Positions 1 to 19,582 of a stretch of DNA of 64,000 nucleotides are shown here, piece by piece. Under the pieces are notes generated by a model, which ran no database searches, was not told the origin of the DNA, and saw only the letters and a program-made list of their open reading frames with translations. Location of the stretch: positions 181,995 through 245,994 of the forward strand of contig MCFE01000019.1 in the NCBI GenBank assembly GCA_002104905.1, read 5' to 3'. Each line of letters opens with the position of its first letter. The stretch's first letter is position 1. The translations under genes were made by a program, and so were the position numbers. This DNA comes from Basidiobolus meristosporus CBS 931.73 (Eukaryota > Basidiobolomycota > Basidiobolomycetes > Basidiobolales > Basidiobolaceae).

Positions 1-2342
1 GAGCTACCAGAATTCTCGAGGATGAAAGTTCTGATGATTTAACTGATACCTCAATGTTTGTTCAAATGGGGCAAATGCTTGAAGATGTTGACTCGAAGAA
101 AGCTCTCAAAGGTACAGTTGCGCAAGGATTCGTTTTTAAAAGCATCAAGCACTAATTGCAAACATAGCATACCAGAATGCCCTGAAGGCGAATGAGAAAA
201 ACAACCAGGCCAAAATTCCATTGGAACTTACTAGTAACATCGCCGTACTTCATCATATGGAGGGTAAAGTAGCAATCCGAATGTCATTTCCCACAATTCC
301 CTCATACTAATAATCATATAGGTGATTACGACTCTGCTAAGCGAATGTATGATCGTGCCATTCAGGATGCAACTGAATTAGCCAACAGCGGTGATGCAGA
401 TGCCGAATATATCGCAACCACTGCAAAATATAACGTAGCCAGACTGCATGAGGATTGCTTCGAGGAAACCAAAGCCCAAGTACTGTACAAAGAGCTTATC
501 GAGAAGCATCCAAACTACATCAATCCTTACCTTCGATTAGGACTAATGGATCAACATTCCGGAAGGTCCACTGAGGCTACCGATTGGTATAAGGATGTTT
601 TAGGTGTAGACAATAATAATGCAGATGCCTGGACTATGTTAGGCTGTTTGCAGGCTTCGATGCATCAAACAAGGCCTAGTCGTAAAACGTTTGAGCGGAT
701 TCTGACCGAAATAGACAAACACGATGTATACTCTCTGTGCTCCCTGGGAAATAACTATCTCGGTTTGGCCCGTAGCGAGAAAAAGAAGGATATCAAAGCC
801 ACGCTCTATAAAAAAGCATTGGAATTTTTCGATAAGGTGCTCAGACTGGATGACCATAACGTTTTTGCCGCAACCGGTGTAGCCACTGCCATTGCTGAGA
901 GGGGCAATCCAGCTGAAGCACGGGAGATGTTTGCTCAAATCCGTGATGCAGCACCACATATACCTGGGCTATGGCTCAACCTTGCCCATATTAATGTGGA
1001 GCTTGGCAATTATCGCAACGCATATACGCTATATGAGGGTTGTCTTAAGAAATTCCACTACAATAATGATCCGAATATTACACTTTGCATGGCCAGAACC
1101 CTGTTTCTAGCAGCCAAGGCTGAGAAGAGCCTCGAGTTAATGAAGCAAGCACGCCAATATGTCCAGAAAGCGCTCCATCTATCCCCCAAAGACAAGGCCG
1201 TACTGTACGATCTTGCTTTGATTGAGCAATCTCTAGCGCAATTGGTTGGAGATATTCCTGAGGAACATCGCTCTGTAAAGGAGATGAATCAGGCCTTGGA
1301 TGGTATTGGAATTGCCAAAAACATCTTCAATGCATTGATTAGCGTTCCTCAGGAAGTCCATGTACCTTACGACAGGAATATCGCAGCTCAAAGAGAAAAA
1401 CACGGAGAGTCACTGAGAAGTAGTCTTGCCAAAAAGATGGAGAAGCAAATGAAGGCCGAGCAAGAGCGTTCTTCTAGAATGGAGGAGGCGAGAAGGAAGC
1501 TCGAAGCAGAGCGAAGGAAGCACCAGGAGGTCGAGCAAGAGAAAGGCCGCAAAATGCTTGAAGAGCAGCGCAAAATCGAGGAGCAGCGCAAGCAATTGCT
1601 TGAGAAAATCCGGGAAGATAATGAGCGTGAACGCGATCTTGTTGATTCCGACGATGACGACCTGAAGGAGCGAAAGAAGCGCGAGCCTAAAGAGAAAAAG
1701 CCGCGCAAGAAGCACGATAGCGATGACGAGATGGATGAGGGCGGGCGGAGAAGAAAGCTACGCCAGAAAAAGTCGGAATACGACGATCCGGATACCCCGA
1801 GAAAGAAATTCAAATCCAAGGAATTCGTAGACGATGAAGACGAGGATGATAATGGCAGAGGTTATAGCCGAACTCCAAAGAGTGAAACAAAGTCACAGAG
1901 AAAGAGACACCGTGCTGAAAATCATGACGAGAAAGCCACCCCCACCTCCAAATTCAAGTCGAGCGAGTTTGTCGATAGTGAAGATGACGAGGACAACTTG
2001 CCAGATCACAATACGCCACATCTGAGTGACGGTGGCGATGAAGCTAACGGGGATGGCGGTCAAGCCTCAAGGCAGCAGGCCTCACTTCCTCTGAAGAAGA
2101 AGTTTAAAGCTCAACGAATTGTTGCTGATGAGGACTATGATGATGATGGTGCACAGAGGGAGTTGGTCCCGACCATGGAGGATGTCAACCAAATAGCTGA
2201 GCCATCGATGCAGACGCAGTCTGTTGATTCTGATCTCAATGCCCAAAGCGATATCCCAGTCAGCGACAATGGTCAGCATGAGATTCAGTCCAATGAACAG
2301 GTTGCCTCCAAAGCAGCAGGGAGTATGGATAATGTGGAGTGA
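1..2342 (+). CDS. CTR9: RNA polymerase II-associated Paf1 complex subunit Ctr9 (5' partial)
   Basis: Ctr9 is the TPR scaffold of the nuclear Paf1 complex, which couples Pol II elongation to histone modification. The reading frame enters from outside the window and runs through exons 1-111, 168-263 and 322-2342; both introns (112-167, 264-321) have GT-AG ends and preserve frame. The first two thirds consist of helical TPR pairs. From about 1,390 the protein becomes a long charged coiled coil rich in E, K, R and Q, then a disordered tail with alternating acidic and basic blocks. That order (TPR array, coiled coil, charged tail) is the Ctr9 plan. The tail repeats a K-F-K-x-x-E-F-V-D acidic motif three times. 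The N-terminal TPRs are missing only because the window starts inside the gene. Confidence 0.9.
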
Positions 2343-2785
2343 TTTCCCAGCGATTGCTTAACTGATTGCCTATTCTTCATATGTACATTCTATCTTTCAA
2401 ATGCTGATCCAACCCCATCGATCCGTTTTCGCCTCAACACATTTTCCTATTTGTACCTTTCATTAGATGTAATTAAATGTGTTCTGCTTATCCCAAACAT
2501 ATATATCTCACAGAGCCAAAAATCTGATGGTGTCCCTGGGTGAAAGTAGAAAAATTTCCATCAACCCTAACGACCAATCAACGGCAATAGGCCTTTCAGT
2601 GAGCAAAAGATAAGGAAAATATTCCCAACCTCCCCTTCTTCCGTTTACTTTACGATTTGCCCAACTGGTAAGTGGGAATCCATGAGACGCTGGTTGCATC
2701 CATCCAGCCCTGCGCTCGGGTGGGAGGATGGATTCTTCGCGACAGATAACTAATCCTCGTGTCTCTAGGAAACCAATAGTCGAGA
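2343..2785 (+). promoter_or_regulatory. CTR9 3' region and RPL2 promoter with 5'UTR intron
   Basis: This stretch holds no gene. A GTAAGT donor at 2668, a TAACTAAT branch-like sequence and a TCTCTAG acceptor ending at 2768 define a probable 101-nt intron in the RPL2 5' leader, 17 nt before the start codon. Leader introns are common in highly expressed ribosomal protein genes. No consensus TATA box was identified with confidence. Confidence 0.55.
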
Positions 2786-3553
2786 ATGGGTCGTGTAATT
2801 CGTGCTCAGAGAAAGGGTCCTGGAGGAATCTTCAAGTCTCACACTAGACTTAGAAAGGGTGCCGCCCAGCTCCGTCCTTTGGACTTTGCTGAACGTAACG
2901 GTTATATCCGTGGTATTGTTAAGGAGATCATTCACGATCCTGGACGTGGCGCCCCTCTTGCCAAGGTTCAATTCCGTGACCCTTACAGATACAAGACCCA
3001 CACCCAAACCTTCATCGCTACCGAAGGAATGTACACCGGCCAATTCGTCTACTGCGGTAAGAAGGCTGCCTTGACCATTGGTAACGTCCTCCCCCTTTCT
3101 GCCATGCCTGAGGGTACCATTATCTGCAACATCGAGGAGTCCGTTGGTGACCGCGGTGCTATTGCTCGTGCTTCCGGTAACTATGCTACCATCATCTCTC
3201 ACAACCACGATGATGGCAAGACCAGAGTCAAGCTTCCTTCCGGTTCCAAGAAGGTTATTCAATCGACTTGCCGTGCTACCATTGGTATCGTTGCTGGTGG
3301 TGGCCGTATCGACAAGCCTTTGCTCAAGGCTGGTCGTGCTTACCACAAGTACAGAGTCAAGCGTAACTGCTGGCCTAAGACTCGTGGTGTTGCTATGAAC
3401 CCCGTTGACCATCCCCACGGTGGTGGTAACCATCAACACATTGGTCACGCCTCCACTGTCGCTCGCGACTCGTCTGCTGGTCAAAAGGTTGGTCTCATTG
3501 CTGCCCGCCGTACTGGTTTGCTTCGTGGTACCAAGAAGATTGCCGACAAATAA
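2786..3553 (+). CDS. RPL2: 60S ribosomal protein uL2 (yeast L2 / human L8)
   Basis: This is a 255-residue protein of the cytosolic large ribosomal subunit that helps form the peptidyl transferase centre environment. The uL2 signature near the C terminus, around [10 protein letters not shown], is intact and includes the conserved histidine. The start [11 protein letters not shown] is the standard eukaryotic one, and the length matches the usual 254-260 residues. The coding region has no intron, but a leader intron is likely just upstream. Codon use is strongly biased to GGT, AAG, GCT and CGT, unlike the neighbouring genes, as expected for a very highly expressed gene. Long open frames on the opposite strand are by-products of this bias. 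Confidence 0.97.
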   Translation: MGRVIRAQRKGPGGIFKSHTRLRKGAAQLRPLDFAERNGYIRGIVKEIIHDPGRGAPLAKVQFRDPYRYKTHTQTFIATEGMYTGQFVYCGKKAALTIGNVLPLSAMPEGTIICNIEESVGDRGAIARASGNYATIISHNHDDGKTRVKLPSGSKKVIQSTCRATIGIVAGGGRIDKPLLKAGRAYHKYRVKRNCWPKTRGVAMNPVDHPHGGGNHQHIGHASTVARDSSAGQKVGLIAARRTGLLRGTKKIADK

Positions 3554-4136
3554 ACGTGATATTCAGGGTCTCGGTAACTATTTGGATTGTTGGTCACTTT
3601 GTATTGCGCGTATCTTGTACTCCAACCAAGATTTGGACTCAGTTTATGTTATTGATACATTGTCGTTGAAAAATTGCTATAAACCATCGTTTTCAAACTT
3701 ATTGTCGTATCGTCCATACATATTTGAGGGATTTGATAAGATTGGGCGTCTACCCATTGACACATCAATCGGATGACCTGGTTTGTTGGTTAATTACACA
3801 TGCGTGTACACAAAGGGACACCAGTAGGATTAGGGTACGTGATCAAATCAAATCTCGGCCTGTAACCAGATTCTGCATCCATTCTCTTCATCTCGATTGT
3901 GCCTACAGCTCGAGTGTCAATCATCAAGGTCCATTCAGTGATGACCTAATGCCAACGACAATCAATAATCGTCACAAATGAAATCTTATCTAATCCAGAT
4001 TAGTTGCGATTTCGGGGGTTATTGCATTCGAGCCAGTACAAGTATAAGCCAAATGTTTAGCGCTGGTGTTCAAACTTACATCAGTTCAGACTTACTTGGG
4101 TTCATTGACCATGGACTGGTATGCATTTCAACCCCG
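3554..4136 (+). other. RPL2 3' region and STT4 upstream region
   Basis: There is no recognisable gene. Open frames here are short and do not resemble known proteins. The frame used by the first STT4 exon extends back to ATGs at 4053 and 3978, so the STT4 start could lie up to 160 bp further upstream than annotated. Confidence 0.4.
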
Positions 4137-11951
<7,815 letters not shown>

Positions 11952-12059
11952 ACGCTGCTGCCGCATAAATAACTTGCTTGCGAGATTATCCATATTCAAG
12001 TTGTCTTGTAATCTTCTAAATAAATCCATTCTGTTTCTTCTGCTTGCAGTGTTTTTATT

Positions 12060-14148
12060 CTATTTATGGTTAATGGAATTTGGGGATTCAGCAATGGGAG
12101 GTTCATGAGCAGGGTTAGACAGGTCTAGCTGTTGGATGGCTACCGATTTTCTGTTAGTCAGGGTATCTACGACTGTATCGGTATCTCTTTCAGGGTTATG
12201 GTCGCTGTTACAGTGCATCATTTTGGGCGACACATCTATGTACAAGTTAGGTCGAGGGCAGGATTCTTCGGGATTTTGTGAAATCGTAAGCTTCCCGAAG
12301 CCTTCTGTATGTTCGCTCGCAAGAAGGTTATCAGCGGGTTTATCTCTACTTCGTTGGTTGAGCAACATCTCCGAGTGCCCTTCTTTGGTGAGATTTTTCT
12401 TCCTGGCCGATTCCTTCAGCTTTTCCCAGCGCACACGGTACTTATTGAGTGTGACGCTCTGAAATGCCATCAATAAAAATCAAGTTTGGATCAGGGTATT
12501 ACGGTTGGGATGTACCTGCTTCTGATTCTCTTCGCTTAGGAGTTTGACTTTATCCTCTAGCCTACGGACCCTGTTATGTAAGGCTTCTTCGTCGTTGGGA
12601 TCTAAGCCGGGGAGATATTTAGCTATAACAGCTCTTGATCATCATCAAGTGAATAGTATTAATGTACCAATTTCAACACTACAATCTCGGCTCAACTGTT
12701 GTCCATTTCTGCTGGCCTGCTGTACATGAGATAAGGAATTTGAAAGAGAATGACACGGACAGAGCCAACTCTACCTGCCGAAGAATATCCTGCCTCAATT
12801 GCAATATACTACCGATCAATACTTTGTTTTCGTTGGCAACCTGAGAAATAGGTTATTGTTTCTAATCTCATACAACAATCAGTGCCTCCATTACTTTCTC
12901 AAGTCCCGTGATGTGCTGTGATAGGCTATCTATTGTCGTCTTCAAGCGCTGATTCTCAACAATATATTCCTCCATTGTCATCGCGGATTGGTCTCTTTAA
13001 TACGTACGTGTGAATAATTAGCTGGTGACGCAAATAAATCAGTTATTTGTGCGAATTACTTGAATTGATTCGAAGGCTCTGTAGCATGAGCATTCTCTGG
13101 ATATGAATTTGGGATTGGAATCGAGCTATCGTTCATATTCTCTATCTCGGTGAACTGGTCGGGCACAAGAATAAATGAACCCAGCATCCCTTTTGTCTCT
13201 GCATTGTCTTGGGGGCAAGCTAAGTATTTGAGTGGAACTAGACAGATGGCATGTTTATCTTTCGCATTTTACCTTCTCCACCTGCGATATACCGCTCTTG
13301 GTCATCCTCAATTCGAAGATTCTCGAGGTTTTCGGGTGGAATCAAACCATATGCTGACGAGTTTTGAACCAACTCCTCGATAGCCCTCCAGAACCTATCG
13401 AAGGGGCCAAAAGCGTTCTCCTAGGTAACGGTGTCATTATTGGTGGCATTCTGGTTTGGATAAGTAAAGCAGTATTACTTCATTGTAGATGAATTCACTT
13501 GGAGTAGTGGGGGAAGCAGTGGCCGCTTGAGATGAACAGGTTCCGATGGGATTGAGATTCCCTTAATGCGATTGCTTCAATATACTTGTGCTTTTGAGTT
13601 GACATCGAAATCACGCATACCACTTTTGAACTTCACAACACTGGGGCTGTGTCTAGATGTGGCGATACCATGCCTCGAGGTTCCCTTCATCGAGGAATTG
13701 CCATCACTAGCTTGCGAGATACTTCTGATTAATCTGCGCTCCAGTTCGAAGCCGTGTCTTCCATGTGCCGAAGAGAGCAACTGTAGAGTACGTATCACCT
13801 ATAACGCAACCAAACCCACGTTGAGTAAACCCTCCAGATAGGTAGGTGTTGAGGTCCTTACTTCGGCATCTGAGGTAAATTGAATAGCCACCTCAAAGCT
13901 TTCTTAAAAGAGACCGGATTTAGCCCATGCCATAACAAATCCGCCAAATTTAATCGTTATTTTACCAGCAGCAATGGAATGTTCATGGGCGGCCTCCCTG
14001 AACATCCCTTTAGATTCATACTCCTCCGCCATATTCGCATGTTTGTGAGCCTATAGATGGAAATTTCCAACCAAGCTATAGTACTAGACGATTTGAAGCG
14101 ATTACATCTTAAAGAAGAACATACTTTGTCAATTGGGTTCTCTTCCAT
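12060..14148 (-). CDS. MIT-domain and coiled-coil protein, Atg38/NRBF2-like
   Basis: This is a minus-strand multi-exon gene. The first exons (14148-14125, 14050-13966, 13902-13862, then from 13798) join in frame. They encode an N-terminal helical hairpin with A-H-K-H-A-N-M-A-E-E-Y and R-E-A-A-H-E-H, the pattern of an MIT domain as in NRBF2/Atg38. A middle exon has F-W-R-A-I-E-E-L-V. Exons near 12,980-12,790 and 12,620-12,480 encode leucine-rich heptads (E-N-Q-R-L-K, L-E-K-V-M-E-A-L, L-E-D-K-V-K-L-L). A polar tail ends with TAG at 12060. In yeast and mammals this architecture belongs to the subunit that links autophagy PI3-kinase complex I; assignment to that family is inference from architecture. 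It shares a divergent promoter with ArgRS. Exact middle exon borders are not resolved. Confidence 0.5.
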
Positions 14149-14475
14149 CGTTGATCTGGTAATGCCGCCAAATGTGTGGCAACTAAGTCAGAATAGCGTG
14201 TTCAGAGTTTGGTCAAGGTTAGCACACTCCTGATGCCCATTGTGACTGTCTAAAATGCGACCCAAAGTGCATCCACGTGATACATTGATTTGGACATGAT
14301 GGTCATGACCAACAATTACTGCAACAAGCTCATCTGGCTGGCAACGAACATCAATCAATTATTCGATTAATCACAATGGGATGATCTTTTTTTTCACCAA
14401 CTACGTTCCCTTTGGTATGTTATATAGCAGAGGGAATCTTCTTTTGAACCACTCCTTCTTGGATTTCTCCTCAAC
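14149..14475. promoter_or_regulatory. divergent promoter between Atg38-like gene and ArgRS
   Basis: These 327 bp separate two start codons pointing away from each other, so they must hold both promoters. A T-tract lies about 85 bp upstream of the ArgRS ATG. No gene is seen here. Confidence 0.5.
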
Positions 14476-16239
14476 ATGTTGGACCTCTTCAAAGAAAAGA
14501 TCGCTGAACAAATCGCCGAGTTCTCTGGTTTAGAGGCCAAGGCCATCCCTGATATGTTGGACTCACCCAAGGTTGCTGAGCATGGTGACTTCGCCATCGC
14601 CATTCCGAAGATGAGACTTAAGGGCAATCCAGTTCAATTCGCCAAGGACTGGAGTGAGAAGGTAAATACAACATAAGGCACTTGTAAAGTTAAGGAAAGG
14701 AGACGTAGACTCTAACCGACTCTTTTTCTCTAGTTCGTCCTCAACGAGTACATCACCAAGGTTACCGCTGCTGGTCCTTTCCTCAACTTCACCATTTCTA
14801 AGGAACACCTCCGCGATATGGTCCTCAAGAAGGTCTTTGAAGAAAGAGAGAAGTATGGTACCAACAAGTCTGGTGAAGGAAAGACCGTTATTGTTGAGTT
14901 CAGTAGTCCCAACATTGCCAAGCCTTTCCATGCCGGGCATTTGAGAAGTACCATTATCGGTAACTTCATCAGAAATGTTCACGAGGCTAACGGTTGGAAC
15001 ACCATTGCCATGAACTATTTGGGTGACTGGGGTAAGCAATATGGTATTCTTGCCATTGGTTTTGAAAGATATGGTTCCGAAGAGGAGTTGCACCGCGATG
15101 CCATCAAGCATTTGTATGATGTCTACGTGAAAATCAATGCCGATGCTGAGAAGGACGAGACCATCCATGACCAAGCCAGAGCCTACTTCAAGAGAATGGA
15201 AGATGGAGACGAGGAGGCCCTCCAAATGTGGAAGAAGTTCCGTGACTTGAGTATTGTCAAGTACAAGGAAACTTATGCCAGACTTAACATCTCATTCGAT
15301 GTTTACTCTGGTGAATCCCAAGTTAACGACGGTATGAGACGTGCCATGGCTCTTTTGGAAGAGAAGAACATCTCCATTGAATCCCAAGGCGCCAAGATCG
15401 TCGACTTGACCAAGGAGAAACTTGGCAAGGTTGTTGTCCAAAAGAATGACGGTACCACTCTTTACATCACTCGTGATATTGGTGCTGCTATGGAACGTCA
15501 TGAACAGTACAACTTCGATGCCATGTACTACGTTATTGCCTCTCAACAAGACCTCCACGTCGCTCAATTGTTCAAGATCTTGGAAAAACTTGATTTCGAC
15601 TGGAGCAAGAAGTGCACCCACATCAACTATGGCTTGGTTGCTGGTATGAGCACTAGAAAGGGAACCGCCGTTTTCCTTGACGACATGTTGGATCAAACCC
15701 AAGAGACTATGCACGAGGTCATGCGTAAGAACGAGCAGAAGTATGCCCAAATCGAGAACCCTGAGGAGGTTGCCGATGTCGTTGGTATCTCTGCCATTAT
15801 TATTCAAGATATGGCTGCTCGTCGTATTCGTAACTACGATTTCGATTGGAACAGAATGTTCTCCTTCGAAGGTGATACTGGACCATACCTCCAATATGCT
15901 CACTCTCGTCTTTGCTCCATTGAGCGTAATTCCGACATCGAGGTCAATCCTAATGCCAAGTTTGAACTGCTCACTGAGAAGCAAGCTGTTGACTTGGTTG
16001 ACATCATTGCCCGCTATCCTGAATTGGTTCTCACCGTTACCAAGGGCTTCGAGCCTTGTAACGTTGTTACCTACGCCCTTAAGCTTAGTCACGCTGTCTC
16101 CAACGCCTATGACGCTCTTTGGGTAAGAGGTGAGGAGAAGGATGTTGCTGAGGCTCGCCTCGGATTGTATTATGCTGCTAGAGTGACTCTCGGCAATGCC
16201 ATGAGACTGCTTGGCTTGAGACCCTTGGAAAGAATGTAA
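14476..16239 (+). CDS. cytosolic arginyl-tRNA synthetase
   Basis: This class I aminoacyl-tRNA synthetase charges tRNA-Arg. Exons 14476-14661 and 14734-16239 join in frame (intron GTAAAT...CTCTAG, 72 nt) to give 563 residues. The class I HIGH-equivalent H-A-G-H lies at residues 128-131, followed by L-R-S-T. The M-S-T-R-K-G loop used by eukaryotic ArgRS in place of KMSKS lies near residue 367. The C terminus holds the DALR anticodon-binding domain and ends in R-P-L-E-R-M, close to the family's usual R-P-V-E-R-M. Length is a little under yeast Rrs1 (about 607), so the N-terminal tRNA-binding extension is short. Codon use is biased, as in RPL2. Confidence 0.95.
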
Positions 16240-16523
16240 GATACTGTAACCGATTGAACAGCGTAAATCATTCTCATCAAGATTGGAGCAACTTGTGAAA
16301 TAAAATTATTATCTATTTACATAGAACATCATAGTCATCTTGTGGCATCAGCCAAGTTACAATTGAGATTTAAGTGAAAAATTGATCCATATGATAAGAA
16401 AACCCATAAAGTTCCCGGCTTCGGCTTCCACGTTGGAAAAATCCTAGTGGGTAACATGTTCTTGGTTAGGTCACTCAGGTCGAAGCCCGGTTTACCTTTT
16501 ACGACGAATGTCATGAAACTTCA

Positions 16524-17250
16524 ATGCAGGTCAATAAAATTTCTCATCTTTCCTCACCGGATTCTCACGACAGTTCCCCCTCACTCAAACCATTGCATGG
16601 GCTTAGGTGGTTTACTTCACAACGCTCTCGTGATCTCCTTACTCCAGAGAAGTACCGTGTAGTTGCTGCAGTTATACTGGAGAGAAAAGCTGGTAGCCTG
16701 GCAATAGCAAAGGATGCAGATAAAAGTGTTCGTTCTGTCGCTCGCAAACCAGATACGCCGTTATATTTGTTAGTTAAAAAACCAAGGCCGGAAAGGGCCT
16801 GGCAGTTTCCACAAGGTGGAGTTGAAATTCAAGAGACTCTTCTTGAGGTAAAAACATGGCCCCAACAGTACAATAATTTCTACAGATTAACAGTGTTGTA
16901 TAGGCAGCTAAACGTGAACTTCTGGAAGAATGTGGTAGTGGTTTAGAGATAGAGTTTGTTCATGACTCGCCACTTGGCCAAATTCGATACCCGTTTCCCG
17001 AACTTCACCTCCAGAAGTTCCCAGATGCCAAAGGAGCAGAGGTATTATCTGGCAGCCATTAGCTCTAGTGAACAAATATCTAATGCCTGTTGTTCAGGTT
17101 CATTTCATGAAAGCCAGGTTTATCAGTGGCGAAGTTAAAGTTGACATGGATGAGATTGTTGACTATGCGTGGTTGACTAAACATGAAATGAAAGAATATG
17201 TGGAAAGCGATTACTACCATAATGTCGAGGGTATGATAAGCAGTGCTTAG
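16524..17250 (+). CDS. mitochondrial large-subunit ribosomal protein mL46 (Nudix fold)
   Basis: Exons 16524-16847, 16904-17041 and 17098-17250 join in frame to give about 204 residues. The fold is Nudix: W-Q-F-P-Q-G-G, then a Nudix box whose first intron falls inside it. The C-terminal half has G-A-E-V-H-F-M-K-A and W-L-T-K-H-E-M-K-E-Y with a final Y-Y-x-x-V, which matches the mL46 (MRPL46 / yeast MrpL17) pattern rather than RppH-type hydrolases. The Nudix box (G-x5-E-x7-R-E-x2-E-E-x-G) is complete here, whereas mammalian mL46 is degenerate. A free mitochondrial Nudix hydrolase is the alternative. The start is uncertain; the N terminus is short and may begin at the ATG at 16512 with another intron. 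Confidence 0.7.
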
Positions 17251-17385
17251 CAAAACTTTTCTCTGCGTACTCCAAAAGCGTTCACAGTAAATGCACATCA
17301 ACTAAATCGGTATTATGTTTGGTTCGTCTGTATTCTATGATATGCGGTGAACGACGGCATGGTGGCAACAAGAACTGAGGTTTAT

Positions 17386-19470
17386 TTATGTGCAACTGAG
17401 ATTGATATAGCGCTCCACTTGCTTCCAATGTGCTTGGTTGAGGATACTTCGCTTGTTAGCCGTATGGTCCAAACCCTGACGATAATCGAAATCTAGGAAG
17501 AAAGGTCAATAGGGCTCCAAATACGGTATACTCCATATACCTCTTAAAAGGCCTCCAGCAACTAAACAGCCCATGTCGTTTCGGCTGTTACGAAACAAAA
17601 GATGGGTTGCGGTAAGCAGCTTTTCGGATTGGTCATTCTGAGTATGCTGAAAAAGTGTTCCCAATAGTGATAGAGTCATGGACTTTAGCTGCGTGTTATA
17701 CAGGGTTAAAGTGAGGTACAATGTTTCTAGAAAATTTCGCCTGGTTGAAGGAGTTCATTATGAGCATAATTGATGTGGTTAATTTTAGAAGAGCTGACTT
17801 CGTCTTCACAGCTTTATGAGTGATGAGACCTTCGACAACATGAAAAACGGCACTAAGGCCATCCAGCTTCCCCTCTAAACAATCAGTTCGAATAGTATCG
17901 GGCATTGAATTAACCTTCATTGAAGAAACCTGATTAACCAGTGAAGGCCTAGCAAAGTCCCAATAAACAGTCAACTGCCATTTCCCGGATAGAGGCTGGT
18001 AAGCCTATGTGTATCAGCGCTTGGTTCAGCCGTACAAGTGCCATTGTTTCTCGATTACTGCACACGGTAACATCGTCAATAACCGAACGATAGGATGCTT
18101 ACAGTACAGAACACTACGCCTTGTAAAATTGCAGTGCTTCGGTCGTTTGGCCTTGGTATTGACACAGCATCCCCCAGCTGGAGCAGATCAATGCCGCAAA
18201 CTTTTCCCAAAAAATACTCGCGTATACCGGTCATACTATATCGAGTAACGTCTAAACATCAAAGCGTTCATCGATTAGCACAATAAGCACTGTCTAAATT
18301 GCCGCGGGTTGCCTTTGTTGCTTCTTGGAATTCAGATCTGGGCATCAAAGCATCTGCTAAATGGAGCAGCATATATCCTTTGATAACCGCGCACCACTTC
18401 TTGTGATCAATAGCCGTTTGCTGATCTGGAGAGCCTAAAAGCGGAAGGACGTCAGAATCATTACATGTATGGGACTAAACATTGGGAGCATACCCGAGAA
18501 TGTGCTGAGCTGAACTGATAACAACATATCAAAATAAACACAAAAGTTTAAAACCGTGAGCTGATTCAATGGTTGCATATATTACAAACCTTCTATATTC
18601 TTTAGTCTCTCGGTCAAAAACGCCTTTAGATCAGTGTTATCCGATTTGCTGCACATCCCCGAGATCAAACAAGCTAAACTATAAAGTTTGTATTTAGTTA
18701 GCCACCCTACCGTCATAACCGAGAATGTCTCATAGTGGCCTTGGGGATAGTTGTTTACAAGCGTAGATGGACGAACGGGAATCCAATCTTTCACAGCAAC
18801 AATCAGCATTACATTTATGGAACTTAACAATTAAGTGGAATTGTGGCCTTGATCAAGCCTTGGAGGTCTTGAAGCTCAGTTATGCAAGGGCTTTCTAAGA
18901 GCGAATACATCTCTGCTGTGTACTGCATAGCCGTTTTGATATTACCCGTGTGAGCATTGTAAATTATCAAGATCAAGAAATGGCAAAGCTGTAGTTTTCT
19001 ACTCTGTACAACCGGTCCTCCTTGGCCCTTCATGTTGCTCTCGCGCGGCCGAGGAAACAGCGGGAAAACTCGCAATAGGCCTTCGTTTGCGATATGGTAT
19101 TGCTGGAATGATAAAGCATATTGACATTTTGCCAATAGAATGTATGTTTGTATATATAGAACTGGTTATTGTGTGAGTAAAGCCAAGGGGAGATGGAATC
19201 TATTCACTTTCATATCCAGTTCTTGACGCTTTTCAGTGAACTTCAATGCTTCACTGAGTGTGCCAAGACGACGTCCGAGATCATGATCAATATAATACAA
19301 CTTGGCCCGGAGCAGGAGGAAGTGATAGATCCAGACGGGCAAATTCAACCTAGCAGATGTGAGAAATTTGAGATGTGATCGCATTGAAAATAAAGGCGTG
19401 TGATGCGTCTGACATACTCTCCAGCCTTAACTTTTCCAAAACACATGGATTTTAAGTATTGAAGAGACAT
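17386..19470 (-). CDS. cohesin loading factor Scc4/Mau2-like TPR protein
   Basis: Scc4/Mau2 partners Scc2/NIPBL to load cohesin on chromosomes. This minus-strand multi-exon gene encodes helical repeats resembling the Cohesin_load family: an N-terminal L-P-V-W-I-Y-H-F-L-L-L-R-A-K-L-Y segment, a Y-S-L-A-C-L-I-S-G-M segment near 18,680, W-C-A-V-I-K-G-Y-M-L-L-H near 18,390, and a C-terminal M-T-L-S-L-L-G-T-L-F TPR near 17,670. The last exon (near 17,490-17,386) ends in TAA. A 21-nt exon at 18514-18494 joins its neighbours in frame. Joining the first large exon (ending near 19,218) to the next appears to need a GTCAAG donor; the more obvious GTGAAT donor would break the frame. The protein starts about 100 residues later than human MAU2, so it is either short or missing an upstream exon. 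Confidence 0.6.
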
Positions 19471-19582
19471 TCAATCACTCAGAAGTAAATTTGAAATATG
19501 TATACATATATATAGCATTTAATTGATAGAGCAAGAATAAGCATTCATCTAGATGTGTAGCACTGCCTTTATGGACTGCTCA

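Noticed and set aside
2765-3484. 239-codon antisense frame across RPL2
   Set aside because: It arises from strong codon bias of the ribosomal protein gene; no domain and no start context.
15292-16092. 266-codon antisense frame across ArgRS
   Set aside because: Mirror of a highly biased coding sequence; overlaps the conserved catalytic exon entirely.
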